Assembly (NCBI RefSeq): GCF_030549615.1
Contig: NZ_CP130832.1
Span: 4,476,001 to 4,540,000 of the forward strand
Direction of reading: 5' to 3'
Length of the DNA: 64,000 nucleotides
Source of the DNA: Stenotrophomonas sp. 610A2
GTDB taxonomy: Bacteria; Pseudomonadota; Gammaproteobacteria; Xanthomonadales; Xanthomonadaceae
In this document: one piece after another, positions 34,900-46,146 of the stretch
How positions within the stretch are numbered: the stretch's first letter is position 1
How the letters are laid out: each line of letters begins with the position of its first letter
Notes under the pieces: generated by a model
Told to the model about the DNA's origin: nothing
What the model saw: the letters and a program-made list of their open reading frames with translations, nothing else
Databases searched by the model: none
Position numbers and translations under genes: made by a program

Positions 34900-37404
34900 T
34901 CAGTCGGCTCCGCCCAACACAGGAACCACACTCTCCGCCGCTGTTTCCACCTTCTGCAATGTGGCCCGCACATCGCGCAGCGCGCCTTCGTGCTGGTCAC
35001 CATAGACTTCACGCATTGCGGCTAGCGCCGCGCTGGCATGTTCGTGCGCGTTGATGCGCTCCCCCATTGCCAGCTCTGCCTCGGCCAGGCCTCGCAGGAT
35101 TTCCGCGGTGACGTGGTTGGCGCGGCCCAGGCTGCGATCTGCAATGGCAAGCAGGGCTCTCTGCTCGTCCCGCGATGCACTGGCCTGTCCAGCCGCCAGC
35201 AGCCAGTTGGCGTGGTTGTGCCGTGCGACCACGGTCGATTGCGATTCCGGACCAAACCGGCGAGCGTTCCATTCCATGGTCGCGCGATAGTGCGGCCCCG
35301 CCTCCTGTACCTTGCCCTGTTCACGCAATGCGCTGCCCAACATGCCACGCACACCGATGGGGTAGCCGTTGTCGGGGCCATAGATTCGTTCGTAGGCGGC
35401 CAGCAACTGCCGGAGTTCAGGCTCGGCACCGGCAAAATCGCGCATGCGCAGCCGTGTCGTCACCAGATCACGTCGTGCCACCAGGGTTAGTGGATGATCC
35501 AGTCCATTGATGTGTGTGCGCCGCCGCACCACATCATCCATCAGGGCGATGGATTGGGTGTAATCACCACTGGTGGACAGCAGGTTCGCATAACGTTTGA
35601 CCGCATCCAGCCGTTGCTGGTCATCCGCGGGGGCGATACGGATGAAGCCATCCAACGCTTCCTTGGCCAGCGCCAGTGCTTCGGGCGCCTTTCCTTGCAC
35701 GAAGCGCACCCAGGACAGGCGTGACTGCATGTCGTAGGCCAGCCAGAGGTGCGCTGGATCGCCAGCGCGTGCCTTGGCGATACCCTCATCCAATACCGCT
35801 TGCGCCTCGGTGTACCTGTCGCTTCCCACATAGGCGTCACCCAGCACCTGCAATGCGCGCAGGCGCTGCAGCTCCAATACCCCAGGGTGCTTGTCGGCGA
35901 GTTTACGTATCGCTTCCAGGTGGTCGATGGCGCGATCGTATTCACCCAGCACTATCTGGTTGATGGCGATGATCAGCCGCATGTCCGCAAGCGTGTCCGG
36001 GTAGGCAGACAGATCCTGCGGTGCCCGCCGCGACGCATCCTCCAGAACCCGCAGCATCAGGGTCTTGTCCAGATCCTCGGCCATGGCAGGGTCCATGCTG
36101 TCCAGCACCGAGGCCAGGAATCCGGAAGACACCTTTGCGCGTGCTGCTTCCTGGCGCGCTTCGCGCAACGACCAGGCCGTGGCTACCAGGCCCGCCAGCA
36201 GTACCGCAACGACAACCGCTGCAGCCAAGACCATCAGCCGATTGCGGCGTACGAACTTGCGCAGCGCCAGCAGGCCGGTCCGGCCTGCCGCCTGTGGCGG
36301 ATAGTGGCGCAGCCAACGACGCAGGTCTTCGAGCAACAATGACACCGACGCATAGCGATCTGCTCGCTCGTTGCGCAACGCCTTGATGGCAATCGCGTCG
36401 AGACCGTCGCGCAGATCCCGCAGCAGCTGTGCGGGCTTGCTTCCGCGCGCGGCGGCCAGCTGCTGCTGTCGCTCCGGCGTGAGATTGCGCCATTGCTGCG
36501 AAGGTTCCTGCAGCAATGGCGCACCAGCCCGCGCGCCGCAGGCCAGCTCGTAGAGCATCGCACCGAGCGAATACACGTCACTGCGGGCGTCGACATCGCT
36601 ACCCGGCAGGGATTGCTCGGGACTCATGTAGCCCGGTGTACCACCGGCGCCGCTGGTTTCCGCGCCCTCGGCTTCCACGGCGATGCCGAAATCGATGATC
36701 TTGGGCATCGCCTGCCCGTCAACGCTGCATACCAGCACATTGCCAGGCTTCAGATCGCGATGGATGACACCCTTCTGATGCGCGTGCTGGACGCCTTCGG
36801 CGACCTTTACCAGCAACTCGACGCGTTCGCGCATGCTCAATGCGTGCTGGTCGCACCAATCGGTGATGGCTTGGCCCTGGATGTATTCCATGACCAGGTA
36901 GGCACGCCCCTCCGGGTCGATGCCGGCATCATGGATCTGCGCGATGGCAGGATGCTGCATCTGGGCCAGCAAGCGACATTCGTACTCGAAGTGCAGGTGG
37001 CGACGTTCGCTCAATGCCTGCGAACGCACAAGCTTGAGCGCGACCTCACGTTCATAGGCACCATCGGCCCGCTGCGCCAGGTACACCCGGCCCATACCGC
37101 CTACGCCAATCACCCGCTGCACCGACCACGGCCCAAACCGGGTACCTGCGGCGATGTTGGCCTCATCCGCCTGCAGCAACACTTCCACCGCACGTTGCAG
37201 CGGCTCACGCAGCCTTCGTGTCGCGTCCTCGTCAGCAGCGATCAGCGCCAGCAGCTCCTGTCGCAACTCCGGCGCATCATCCGTCTGTGCATAGGCAAAA
37301 TCGATGCGCTCGCTTTCCGGAAGATCGGTCGCCTGACTGAACAATTCGACCAGTCGGCTCCATGCCTCGGCGCTCAACATGCGTCGGGCCACCACGTCGC
37401 TCAT
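34900..37404 (-). CDS. transmembrane Ser/Thr protein kinase with TPR sensor domain
   Basis: 834 aa. A short N-terminal helical region (~1-85, resembling the DUF that precedes Xanthomonad/planctomycete kinases) leads to a Hanks-type kinase: glycine loop GVGGMGRVYLA (100-110), Lys124, HRDLKPGN with Asp217, DFG 238-240, GTPGYMSPEQ. A membrane helix follows at ~390-411, then ~420 residues of TPR-like helices outside. All catalytic residues are intact. Related kinases are often next to an ECF sigma factor gene; none is present here. Its substrates are unknown. Confidence 0.92.
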   Translation of the reverse strand: MSDVVARRMLSAEAWSRLVELFSQATDLPESERIDFAYAQTDDAPELRQELLALIAADEDATRRLREPLQRAVEVLLQADEANIAAGTRFGPWSVQRVIGVGGMGRVYLAQRADGAYEREVALKLVRSQALSERRHLHFEYECRLLAQMQHPAIAQIHDAGIDPEGRAYLVMEYIQGQAITDWCDQHALSMRERVELLVKVAEGVQHAHQKGVIHRDLKPGNVLVCSVDGQAMPKIIDFGIAVEAEGAETSGAGGTPGYMSPEQSLPGSDVDARSDVYSLGAMLYELACGARAGAPLLQEPSQQWRNLTPERQQQLAAARGSKPAQLLRDLRDGLDAIAIKALRNERADRYASVSLLLEDLRRWLRHYPPQAAGRTGLLALRKFVRRNRLMVLAAAVVVAVLLAGLVATAWSLREARQEAARAKVSSGFLASVLDSMDPAMAEDLDKTLMLRVLEDASRRAPQDLSAYPDTLADMRLIIAINQIVLGEYDRAIDHLEAIRKLADKHPGVLELQRLRALQVLGDAYVGSDRYTEAQAVLDEGIAKARAGDPAHLWLAYDMQSRLSWVRFVQGKAPEALALAKEALDGFIRIAPADDQQRLDAVKRYANLLSTSGDYTQSIALMDDVVRRRTHINGLDHPLTLVARRDLVTTRLRMRDFAGAEPELRQLLAAYERIYGPDNGYPIGVRGMLGSALREQGKVQEAGPHYRATMEWNARRFGPESQSTVVARHNHANWLLAAGQASASRDEQRALLAIADRSLGRANHVTAEILRGLAEAELAMGERINAHEHASAALAAMREVYGDQHEGALRDVRATLQKVETAAESVVPVLGGAD

Positions 37405-37571
37405 ATGGACGCCTGCTCATGGAACCACGCGTACGACGCCGTTGCAGCGCCGCAATGCGGGTAGAAACAAGGGTTCATAAGCGCACTCCCATACGCCAAC
37501 GCCATCGTGGCCTCCATGGGGAGCCGAGTATACATACCCCCATTCAGCTGGGTTGGGCGGACCCAGGCGGC

Positions 37572-39006
<1,435 letters not shown>

Positions 39007-39014
<8 letters not shown>

Positions 39015-40062
39015 CGCCCACCTCCGGCACTTCCTCGGCGGCGGGCAACGGCAGCAGCACGGTGAACACGGTGTGGCCGGGGCGCGAGCGGTAGCTCAAG
39101 GTGCCGCGGTGTTCGCGTGCGACCTGCTGGGCCAAGGCCAGGCCCAGCCCGGTGCCTTCGGCGCGACCGCTGACCAGCGGCAGGAACAGGTGCTCGGCCA
39201 GTTCTTCCGGCACGCCACGGCCGTCGTCGGCCACTTCCAAGCGCAAGGCAAGGGCATAAGGCTGCTCGGCGATGCGCAGGCCGTGCTCGACGCGGGTGCG
39301 CAAGGTGACGCTGGTGGCGCCGGCCTGGATGGCGTTGCGGACCAGGTTCAACAAAGCCTGGGTGAGGCGGCCAGCATCGCCGGGAAACTCGGGAATGCTG
39401 GGATCGTAATCGCGCAGCAGGCGTACCGACCAGCCCGCTTCGTTCTCGACCAGGCGCAGCACGCGTTCCAGCGCGGCGTGGATGTTCAGCGGCGCATGCG
39501 GACGCTGCGGTGCTGGTGACAGCAGTTGCTCCAGCAAGGTATTGAGGCGCTCGATCTCGGCGCCGATCAATTCAATCAGTTCTCGCTCATCGGCATCACG
39601 GCCAGTCGCACGCCGTGCCAGCAGCTGGGCGGCACCTTTCAGGCCGGCCAGCGGATTACGCAGTTCGTGGGCCAGCCCTTTCAAGGCGGCGCTGAACGCG
39701 CCGGGCAACACCTGCGCCGGGTCGGTGCCCTGGAACTCGTCCACCGGATGCGCTTCCAGCAGCCAACCGCCCTGCTCCACCGCGCTCAACCAGCCATCGG
39801 CGAAGCGCGGCGTCTCTCCTGGCAGGGCCAAGGTCAGCCGCGGCAGGCGGGTCAGGTCGGTGGCCGGGTTGGCGAGGCGCTGCGCCAGAACCTCACCCTG
39901 CGCTTCCAGCGACACCAGCGGCTGGCCGAGCAGGCGCCGCACGCTCACCCCCAGCCAACGGCAGAACGCGGGGTTTGCACCCTGGATGCGCCCGTCCACA
40001 CCACTCCAGACCAGCGGCGTGGCCAGCAACTCCGGGGTGGGCGAGAAATCGGCGTCGGTCAT
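39007..40062 (-). CDS. ntrB: nitrogen regulation sensor kinase NtrB
   Basis: 351 aa from ATG 40062. A PAS-like N-domain (GRIQGANPAFCRWLG), H-box with phospho-accepting His132 (KGLAHELRNPLAG), then N-box NLVRNAIQAG and G-boxes DDGRGVP and GTGLGLALA. No membrane helix, as expected for cytosolic NtrB, which is switched by PII proteins. It controls NtrC phosphorylation. An NtrC-type palindrome sits immediately before its start codon, suggesting autoregulation of ntrBC. Confidence 0.95.
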
Positions 40063-40079
40063 TGCACCAATATAGTGCA
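40063..40079. promoter_or_regulatory. NtrC-binding palindrome abutting the ntrB start
   Basis: TGCACCAATATAGTGCA, read on the minus strand as TGCACTATATTGGTGCA, matches the classical NtrC site (TGCAC-N7-GTGCA) and nearly equals sites in the E. coli glnA-glnL region. It directly precedes the ntrB ATG, a position fit for repression. Confidence 0.85.
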
Positions 40080-40090
40080 AAGCAGGCCGA

Positions 40091-40828
40091 TCACTGCTTC
40101 TGCAACAACAGGGAATGCAGGATGCGGGCGTCTTCGGCGTCGAGTTCGGCGGGCAGGCTGTCGCTGCCACGGAAACGACGGTGGAAGGCGCGCGCAGCGG
40201 CAGCGCGATCATCCAGCGCGTAACCGAAGGCCTGCATCGCCATCCAGCTGTCGAAACCAGCCGGTGCCGGGCCGTGCGTTGGGTCCGGCCACAAGCCGAA
40301 GCCGGCTTCGGCCAGCTGCTGCCACGGGAAGTAGCGGCTGGGGTCGGCCTTGCGGGTCGGGGCCAGGTCGGCGTGGCCGATGATCTGGCTGCGCGGGATG
40401 TTGTAGCGCTTGCAGAGATCGTCGAGCAGGCGCAGCAGGCTGGCGATCTGCGGTTGGGTAAAGGGTGTGTCGCCGTTGTTGTCGATCTCGATGCCGATCG
40501 ACGTCGAGTTGAGATCACTGAAGCCACCCCAGCGCCCACCACCGGCATGCCAGGCGCGTTCGCCATCGGCCACGAGCTGATAGAGCTCACCATCGCTGCC
40601 GACCAGGTAGTGCGAGCTGACCTTGCCGCCGCTGTTGGCGCTGCGCAGCGTGTCCAGGCTTTCCTGCACCGAATCCTGCTCGGTGTGGTGCAGCACGATC
40701 AGCACCGGCTGGCGATCGTTGTAGTTCGGCGACGGCACCCAGTGCGCGAGCGGATTGCGCTCCGGCGTGGAGGTGCAGGCAGTCAGCGTGGCCAACAGGG
40801 CGAGCGGCAGCAGCAGTTTGGTCTTCAT
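40091..40828 (-). CDS. amiD: N-acetylmuramoyl-L-alanine amidase lipoprotein (AmiD-like)
   Basis: 245 aa from ATG 40828. Signal and lipobox LLATLTACTS acylate Cys18, so the enzyme is anchored in the outer membrane. The Amidase_2 zinc site is visible: H47 (VLHHTE), H152 (IIGHADLAP) and D162 (RKADPSRYFPW). A C-terminal helical segment (DSWMAMQAFGYALDD, AARAFHRRFRG) fits the peptidoglycan-binding domain of AmiD. It cleaves the amide between MurNAc and the stem peptide of cell-wall fragments. It is upstream of ntrB on the same strand with only 28 bp between, so it may be read through into ntrBC. Confidence 0.92.
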   Translation of the reverse strand: MKTKLLLPLALLATLTACTSTPERNPLAHWVPSPNYNDRQPVLIVLHHTEQDSVQESLDTLRSANSGGKVSSHYLVGSDGELYQLVADGERAWHAGGGRWGGFSDLNSTSIGIEIDNNGDTPFTQPQIASLLRLLDDLCKRYNIPRSQIIGHADLAPTRKADPSRYFPWQQLAEAGFGLWPDPTHGPAPAGFDSWMAMQAFGYALDDRAAAARAFHRRFRGSDSLPAELDAEDARILHSLLLQKQ

Positions 40829-41071
40829 GGGGGACATTGCACGTTGCCGGGCGCGGCATTGCAAGTGCGCTCGGGCATGGAACGACAACTGGGCCGATGA
40901 CGGCGGCGATGTGGCTTGCGTGCATTGGAGGGCCTGCTCAGGGAGTTGGGGAGCCGACGTGGTGCCGGCACGGAACATGCGCTGCATGTCCAAAACGCTT
41001 TCCGCTGGGGATGGCTGGCCGATGTGGCTAGGCTATGCAGATGGGTGGTTCATCGATCTGCTGGAGCGGCA

Positions 41072-41293
41072 ATGCGTGATTCACTGAAACAGAAAATCGT
41101 TGCGGTCTGCGATGCCAAGATCGCGGCGAAGGGGGCGACGGTTGGGTTGTCGTTCTATGCGTTTTTTGCGAATCGAAACGATGATCCCGAGCTGCTGATG
41201 GAAGCGGCTACCTGGTGGATCCAGATCCATCGGCTGGATCATTTTGAGAAAGCTGAGAAGGTGAAGGCGTTGGTATTGGCAGAGCGGCTGTAG
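41072..41293 (+). CDS. small soluble protein of unknown function, 73 aa
   Basis: ATG 41072 follows GGAG at a good spacing. The protein starts MRDSLKQKIVAVCDAKIAAKG and has helical, slightly basic character. Its TAG stop is formed by the first bases of the SMAG palindrome at 41290, so the element either landed exactly at the gene end or truncated it. Family unknown. Confidence 0.65.
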   Translation: MRDSLKQKIVAVCDAKIAAKGATVGLSFYAFFANRNDDPELLMEAATWWIQIHRLDHFEKAEKVKALVLAERL

Positions 41294-41312
41294 TGCCGAG
41301 CCATGCTCGGCA
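41290..41312 (+). repeat. SMAG/REP palindrome, single, supplying a stop codon
   Basis: GTAGTGCCGAGCCATG...CTCGGCA. The TAG of its GTAG head (41291-41293) is the stop codon of the preceding 73-aa gene. Confidence 0.88.
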
Positions 41313-41354
41313 GGGGCCTTACCGGTAATGCCTCAAAAGCTCCCCTCACCCCAA

Positions 41355-41380
41355 CCCCTCTCCCGCTAGCGGGAGAGGGG
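41355..41380. terminator. 26-bp perfect palindrome, terminator-like
   Basis: CCCCTCTCCCGCT / AGCGGGAGAGGGG is exactly self-complementary, followed on the plus strand by CTTTGGTTTT. It lies between the convergent 73-aa gene and amtB and can stop both. Confidence 0.7.
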
Positions 41381-41413
41381 CTTTGGTTTTCTGCGGGATC
41401 AGGGCTGAAGCGA

Positions 41414-42838
41414 TTAGGCCTCGTAAGCCGACTCGCCGTGGGTGGTGACGTCCAGACCGGTGCGCTCTGCTTCTTCGCTGACGCGCAGGCCAACCAATGC
41501 ACGGACCACCAGCAGGATGGCGGCGGTGACGACGGCCGACCACAGCACGGTGAAGCCGACGCTGACTACCTGCACCCACACCTGGTGGCCGATATCCAGA
41601 TCAACCTTGGTGCCGCCCAGCGACTGTGCGCTGAACACGCCGGTAAGGATGGCGCCGACGATACCGCCCACGCCATGCACACCGAACACGTCGGCGGTGT
41701 CGTCGGCCTTAAGCAGACGCTTCAAGCCGGTCACGCCCCAGACGCAGACGATGCCGGTGACAAAACCAATGACGATGGCGCCCAGCGGACCGACAGTGCC
41801 GCATGCAGGGGTGACGCCAACCAGACCGGCCACGGCACCGGAAGCGGCGCCCAACGCTGACGGATGGCCCTTGGTGACGGCTTCGACCAGCGTCCAGCCC
41901 AGCACGGCTGCTGCGGTTGCCAGCACGGTGTTGATGAAGGCCAGCGAGGCAACGGTGTCGGCGGCGGCAGCGGAGCCGGCGTTGAAGCCGAACCAGCCCA
42001 CCCACAGCAGCATCGCGCCAATCCAGGTCAGCGGCAGGTTGTGCGGCTTCAATGCGGTCTGGCCGTAGCCCAGGCGCTTGCCGACGAACCAAGCCGCCAC
42101 CAGGCCGGCAACACCTGCATTGATGTGGACCACGGTGCCACCGGCAAAGTCGATCGCGCCCATCTCACCGAGGTAACCACCACCCCAGACGATGTGCGCC
42201 ATCGGGATGTAGCTCAGGGTGAACCACAGCGCCGAGAACAGCAGCACCGCGCGGAACTTGATGCGCTCGGCGAAGGCGCCGACGATCAGTGCGGTGGTGA
42301 TGCCGGCGAAGGTCGACTGGAAGGCAACGAACAGGAAGTCCGGCAGGCCGGCGATTGGCGTATTGCCCACCGAGTCCGGGGTGAAGCCCTTGAGGAAGGC
42401 GAATTCGGTGAACGAACCGAAGAACTGGTTGCCCGCACTGAATACCGCGCTGTAGCCGTAAGCCACCCACAGGATCAGCACCAGCGAGAACACCACCAGC
42501 ACCTGGCTGAGCACCGACAGCACGTTCTTGGCCCGCACCAGCCCGCCATAGAACAGCGCAAGGCCGGGCACCACCATCATCAGCACCAGCAAGGTGGCGG
42601 TGAGCATCCACGCCACGTCGCCCTTGTCGAAGCTGGGTGCAGCTTCTGCTTCAGCAGCAGGTGCGGCTGCAGCCTCTGCCGGCGCGGCCGCCACTTCAGT
42701 GGCAGCTGCAGGTGGCGCCTGCGTGTCCTGTGCCCAGGCACTGCTGGTAAACATGCCCAGCAGCATCGCGGTGAGCATGAAAGACAGGCACAGGCCTCCG
42801 AGCCGGGCTTTCAACCCGGTGAAAAATTCCGTTCGCAT
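41414..42838 (-). CDS. amtB: ammonium transporter AmtB
   Basis: 474 aa from ATG 42838 (GGAG 7 nt upstream). A signal-like leader (~1-37) ends at AWAQ, followed by an Ala/Glu/Pro-rich stretch to ~residue 70, unusual in length. Then eleven membrane helices with Amt signatures DKGDVAWMLTATLLVLMM, GLALFYGGLVRAKN, DFAGGTVVHINAGVAGLVAA and DVFGVHGVGGIVGAILTG (pore His pair and Phe gate region). It forms a trimer for ammonium uptake, gated by GlnK, whose gene lies directly upstream on the same strand. Confidence 0.96.
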   Translation of the reverse strand: MRTEFFTGLKARLGGLCLSFMLTAMLLGMFTSSAWAQDTQAPPAAATEVAAAPAEAAAAPAAEAEAAPSFDKGDVAWMLTATLLVLMMVVPGLALFYGGLVRAKNVLSVLSQVLVVFSLVLILWVAYGYSAVFSAGNQFFGSFTEFAFLKGFTPDSVGNTPIAGLPDFLFVAFQSTFAGITTALIVGAFAERIKFRAVLLFSALWFTLSYIPMAHIVWGGGYLGEMGAIDFAGGTVVHINAGVAGLVAAWFVGKRLGYGQTALKPHNLPLTWIGAMLLWVGWFGFNAGSAAAADTVASLAFINTVLATAAAVLGWTLVEAVTKGHPSALGAASGAVAGLVGVTPACGTVGPLGAIVIGFVTGIVCVWGVTGLKRLLKADDTADVFGVHGVGGIVGAILTGVFSAQSLGGTKVDLDIGHQVWVQVVSVGFTVLWSAVVTAAILLVVRALVGLRVSEEAERTGLDVTTHGESAYEA

Positions 42839-42928
42839 TGTCGACTCCGGTTGTGGGGGTGGAACCTGCCAGCGACCTGTTGTCACCTGGCGGTCGCTGC
42901 CGCCGGAGGACGGGTCGGTAGCGGGTTC

Positions 42929-43646
<718 letters not shown>

Positions 43647-45056
43647 TCAGCTTGCGTAGTACAGCTGGTACTCGAGCGGGTGGGTCGCTGCGCGGAACGC
43701 AGTGACTTCCTTCATCTTCAACGCGATGTAAGCATCGATGAAGTCGTCGCTCATCACGCCGCCGGCCTTGAGGAACTCGCGGTCCTTGTCCAGTGCTTCC
43801 AGTGCCTGGTCCAGCGAGGAGCAGACCTGCGGGATCAGCTTCTCTTCTTCCGGCGGCAGGTCGTACAGATCCTTGTCACTCGGTGCGCCCGGGTCGATCT
43901 GGTTCTTGATGCCGTCCAGGCCGGCCATCATCAGCGCGGTGAAGGTCAGGTAGCCGGACTGGATCGGATCCGGGAAGCGCATTTCGATGCGGCGTGCCTT
44001 CGGGTTGGACACCCACGGAATGCGGCACGAGGCCGAACGGTTGCGCGCCGAGTAGGCCAGCATCACCGGTGCTTCGAAGCCCGGAACCAGGCGCTTGTAG
44101 CTGTTGGTGCCGGAGTTGGCGAAGGCATTGATGGCACGGGCGTGCTTGAAGATGCCGCCGATGTACCACAGCGCCATCTGGCTCAGGCCGCCGTAGCCGT
44201 CACCGGAGAACAGGTTGGCGCCGCCCTTGGCCAGCGACTGGTGCACGTGCATGCCGCTGCCGTTGTCGCCGACCAGCGGCTTGGGCATGAAGGTGACGGT
44301 CTTGCCATTGCGGTGGGCAACGTTCTTGATGACGTGCTTCATGCGCTGCAGTTCGTCGGCCTTGGTCACCAGGGTGTTGAACTTGGCGCCGATCTCGCAC
44401 TGGCCGGCATTGGCCACTTCGTGGTGGTGCACTTCGACTTCGATGCCGACCTTTTCCAGCACCTTGCACATCTCGGCGCGGATATCGTGCAGCGAATCGG
44501 TCGGCGGCACCGGGAAGTAACCGCCCTTCACCGCAGGACGGTAGCCGGTGTTGGTGCCGTCATAGCTCTTGCCGGTGTTCCAGGAGCCTTCCTCGGAGTT
44601 GATCTTGAAGAAGGTGTGGCCCATGTCGTTGGCGAACTGGACCGAATCGAAGATGAAGAATTCCGGTTCCGGGCCGAAGAACGCCAGGTCGGCGATGCCC
44701 GAGGACTTCAGGTACGACTCGGCGCGCTTGGCGATGCCGCGCGGGCAGCGGCCGTAGCCCTGCATGGTGGCCGGGTCGAGCACGTCACAGGTCAGCACCA
44801 GGGTCGGGTCGGCGTAGAACGGATCAACGTAGGCGCTGGCCGGGTCCGGCATCAGCACCATGTCCGACTCGGCGATGCCCTTCCAACCGGCGATCGAGCT
44901 GCCGTCGAACATCTTGCCTTCTTCAAACAGCGACGGCTCGATGATCGACGCCGGGAAGGTCACGTGCTGCTCGATGCCACGCATGTCGACGAAACGCAGG
45001 TCGATGAACTCGATCTGGTTGTCCTTGATCAGCTTCTCAACGTTTTCCAGGGACAT
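43647..45056 (-). CDS. glnA: glutamine synthetase type I
   Basis: 469 aa, the GSI dodecamer subunit length. Catalytic and ATP/metal motifs are present: [57 protein letters not shown], and the adenylylation site Tyr398 in [11 protein letters not shown]. It condenses ammonium and glutamate to glutamine with ATP. Transcription is very probably from the sigma-54 promoter at 45096-45111 under NtrC control; activity would be tuned by adenylylation and PII. Confidence 0.98.
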   Translation of the reverse strand: MSLENVEKLIKDNQIEFIDLRFVDMRGIEQHVTFPASIIEPSLFEEGKMFDGSSIAGWKGIAESDMVLMPDPASAYVDPFYADPTLVLTCDVLDPATMQGYGRCPRGIAKRAESYLKSSGIADLAFFGPEPEFFIFDSVQFANDMGHTFFKINSEEGSWNTGKSYDGTNTGYRPAVKGGYFPVPPTDSLHDIRAEMCKVLEKVGIEVEVHHHEVANAGQCEIGAKFNTLVTKADELQRMKHVIKNVAHRNGKTVTFMPKPLVGDNGSGMHVHQSLAKGGANLFSGDGYGGLSQMALWYIGGIFKHARAINAFANSGTNSYKRLVPGFEAPVMLAYSARNRSASCRIPWVSNPKARRIEMRFPDPIQSGYLTFTALMMAGLDGIKNQIDPGAPSDKDLYDLPPEEEKLIPQVCSSLDQALEALDKDREFLKAGGVMSDDFIDAYIALKMKEVTAFRAATHPLEYQLYYAS

Positions 45057-45095
45057 CGGGTGAAACCTCGGATGGATGAAGAATGTGTGTATTAA

Positions 45096-45111
45096 AGCAA
45101 ACGCCGTGCCA
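45096..45111 (-). promoter_or_regulatory. sigma-54 promoter of glnA
   Basis: On the minus strand TGGCACGGCGTTTGCT fits the RpoN consensus TGGCACRNNNNTTGCW at every fixed position. The -12 element is ~40 nt upstream of the glnA ATG. Confidence 0.93.
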
Positions 45112-45175
45112 ACTTTAAAAACGACGTAAGCATTTGTTTTTAAATGGCAATGGTTGCACTTGCACCCTTATGTGC

Positions 45176-45190
45176 GCACCACGCTGGTGC
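45176..45190. promoter_or_regulatory. NtrC-binding site 1 upstream of glnA
   Basis: GCACCACGCTGGTGC, a perfect palindrome around CGC, 65 bp upstream of the sigma-54 box (enhancer distance). Confidence 0.88.
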
Positions 45191-45204
45191 ATTTGGTGCG
45201 TCAT

Positions 45205-45219
45205 GCACCGTTCGGGTGC
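45205..45219. promoter_or_regulatory. NtrC-binding site 2 upstream of glnA
   Basis: GCACCGTTCGGGTGC, a second palindrome with the same half-sites. Its centre is 29 bp (close to three helical turns) from site 1, so two NtrC dimers can bind on the same face. It also lies in the uppP upstream region. Confidence 0.87.
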
Positions 45220-45268
45220 GAAAAGCACAATGGACTATGCTGTGCCCGACTCCTCTCAATCCGCTTCC

Positions 45269-46063
45269 ATGTCCGACCTGCTCTCCGCCCTGCTCCTTGG
45301 CATCCTCGAAGGCCTCACCGAATTCCTCCCGATCTCCAGCACCGGCCACCTGCTGATCGCCCAGCATTGGCTGGGTGAACGCTCGGATTTCTTCAACATC
45401 ATCATCCAGGCCGGCGCAATCATCGCCATCACCCTGGTGTTCCGGCAGCGCCTGTGGTCCTTGGCCACCGGCCTGAACCAGCACGAAAACCGCGACTACG
45501 TGATGAAGCTGGGCGTGGCCTTCCTGGTCACCGCCCTGGTCGGCCTGCCGGTGCGCCTTGCCGGCTGGGAATTGCCCGAAACCGTTACCCCGGTGGCCTG
45601 GGCGTTGGTCATCGGCGGCGTCTGGATGCTGATCGCCGAGCGCTTTGCCGCACGCATGCCCGACAGCGAAACGGTGACCTGGAAAGTAGCCATCGCCGTT
45701 GGCCTGGCGCAGGTGGTGGCCGGCGTATTCCCCGGCACCTCACGTTCGGCTGCGGCGATCTTCCTGGCCATGTTGCTGGGCTTGAGCCGGCGTTCGGCGG
45801 CCACCGAGTTCGTCTTCCTGGTCGGCATCCCCACCATGTTCGCCGCCAGCGGTTATGCCTTCCTGGAACTGGCCAAGGACGGCAAGCTTGGCAGCGAGAA
45901 CTGGACCGACGTCGGCGTGGCCTTCGCCGCCGCCGTGGTCACCGGTTTCATTGTGGTCAAATGGCTGTTGAGCTATATCAAGCGTCATTCCTTCAGCGGC
46001 TTCGCCCTGTATCGGATCGCCTTGGGCATCGGCCTGCTGTTGTTTTTGCCTGCTGGAAACTGA
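45269..46063 (+). CDS. uppP: undecaprenyl-diphosphatase UppP (BacA)
   Basis: 264 aa from ATG 45269, the usual family length; a further ATG at 45230 would add 13 atypical residues. Recycles undecaprenyl diphosphate to the monophosphate carrier used for peptidoglycan and O-antigen. Conserved motifs: GILEGLTEFLPISSTGHLL (helix 1 loop with the catalytic Glu) and FPGTSRSAA. About eight membrane helices. Its promoter must share the 212-bp region with the NtrC sites of divergent glnA. Confidence 0.96.
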   Translation: MSDLLSALLLGILEGLTEFLPISSTGHLLIAQHWLGERSDFFNIIIQAGAIIAITLVFRQRLWSLATGLNQHENRDYVMKLGVAFLVTALVGLPVRLAGWELPETVTPVAWALVIGGVWMLIAERFAARMPDSETVTWKVAIAVGLAQVVAGVFPGTSRSAAAIFLAMLLGLSRRSAATEFVFLVGIPTMFAASGYAFLELAKDGKLGSENWTDVGVAFAAAVVTGFIVVKWLLSYIKRHSFSGFALYRIALGIGLLLFLPAGN

Positions 46064-46146
46064 ATGCGTCACTGCGGAGTTGACCCCGGCGCCCGCGCCG
46101 GTCCGTTTATCGCCCTGAATCTTTCCACGCTCCCAAGGAGTTCCAA

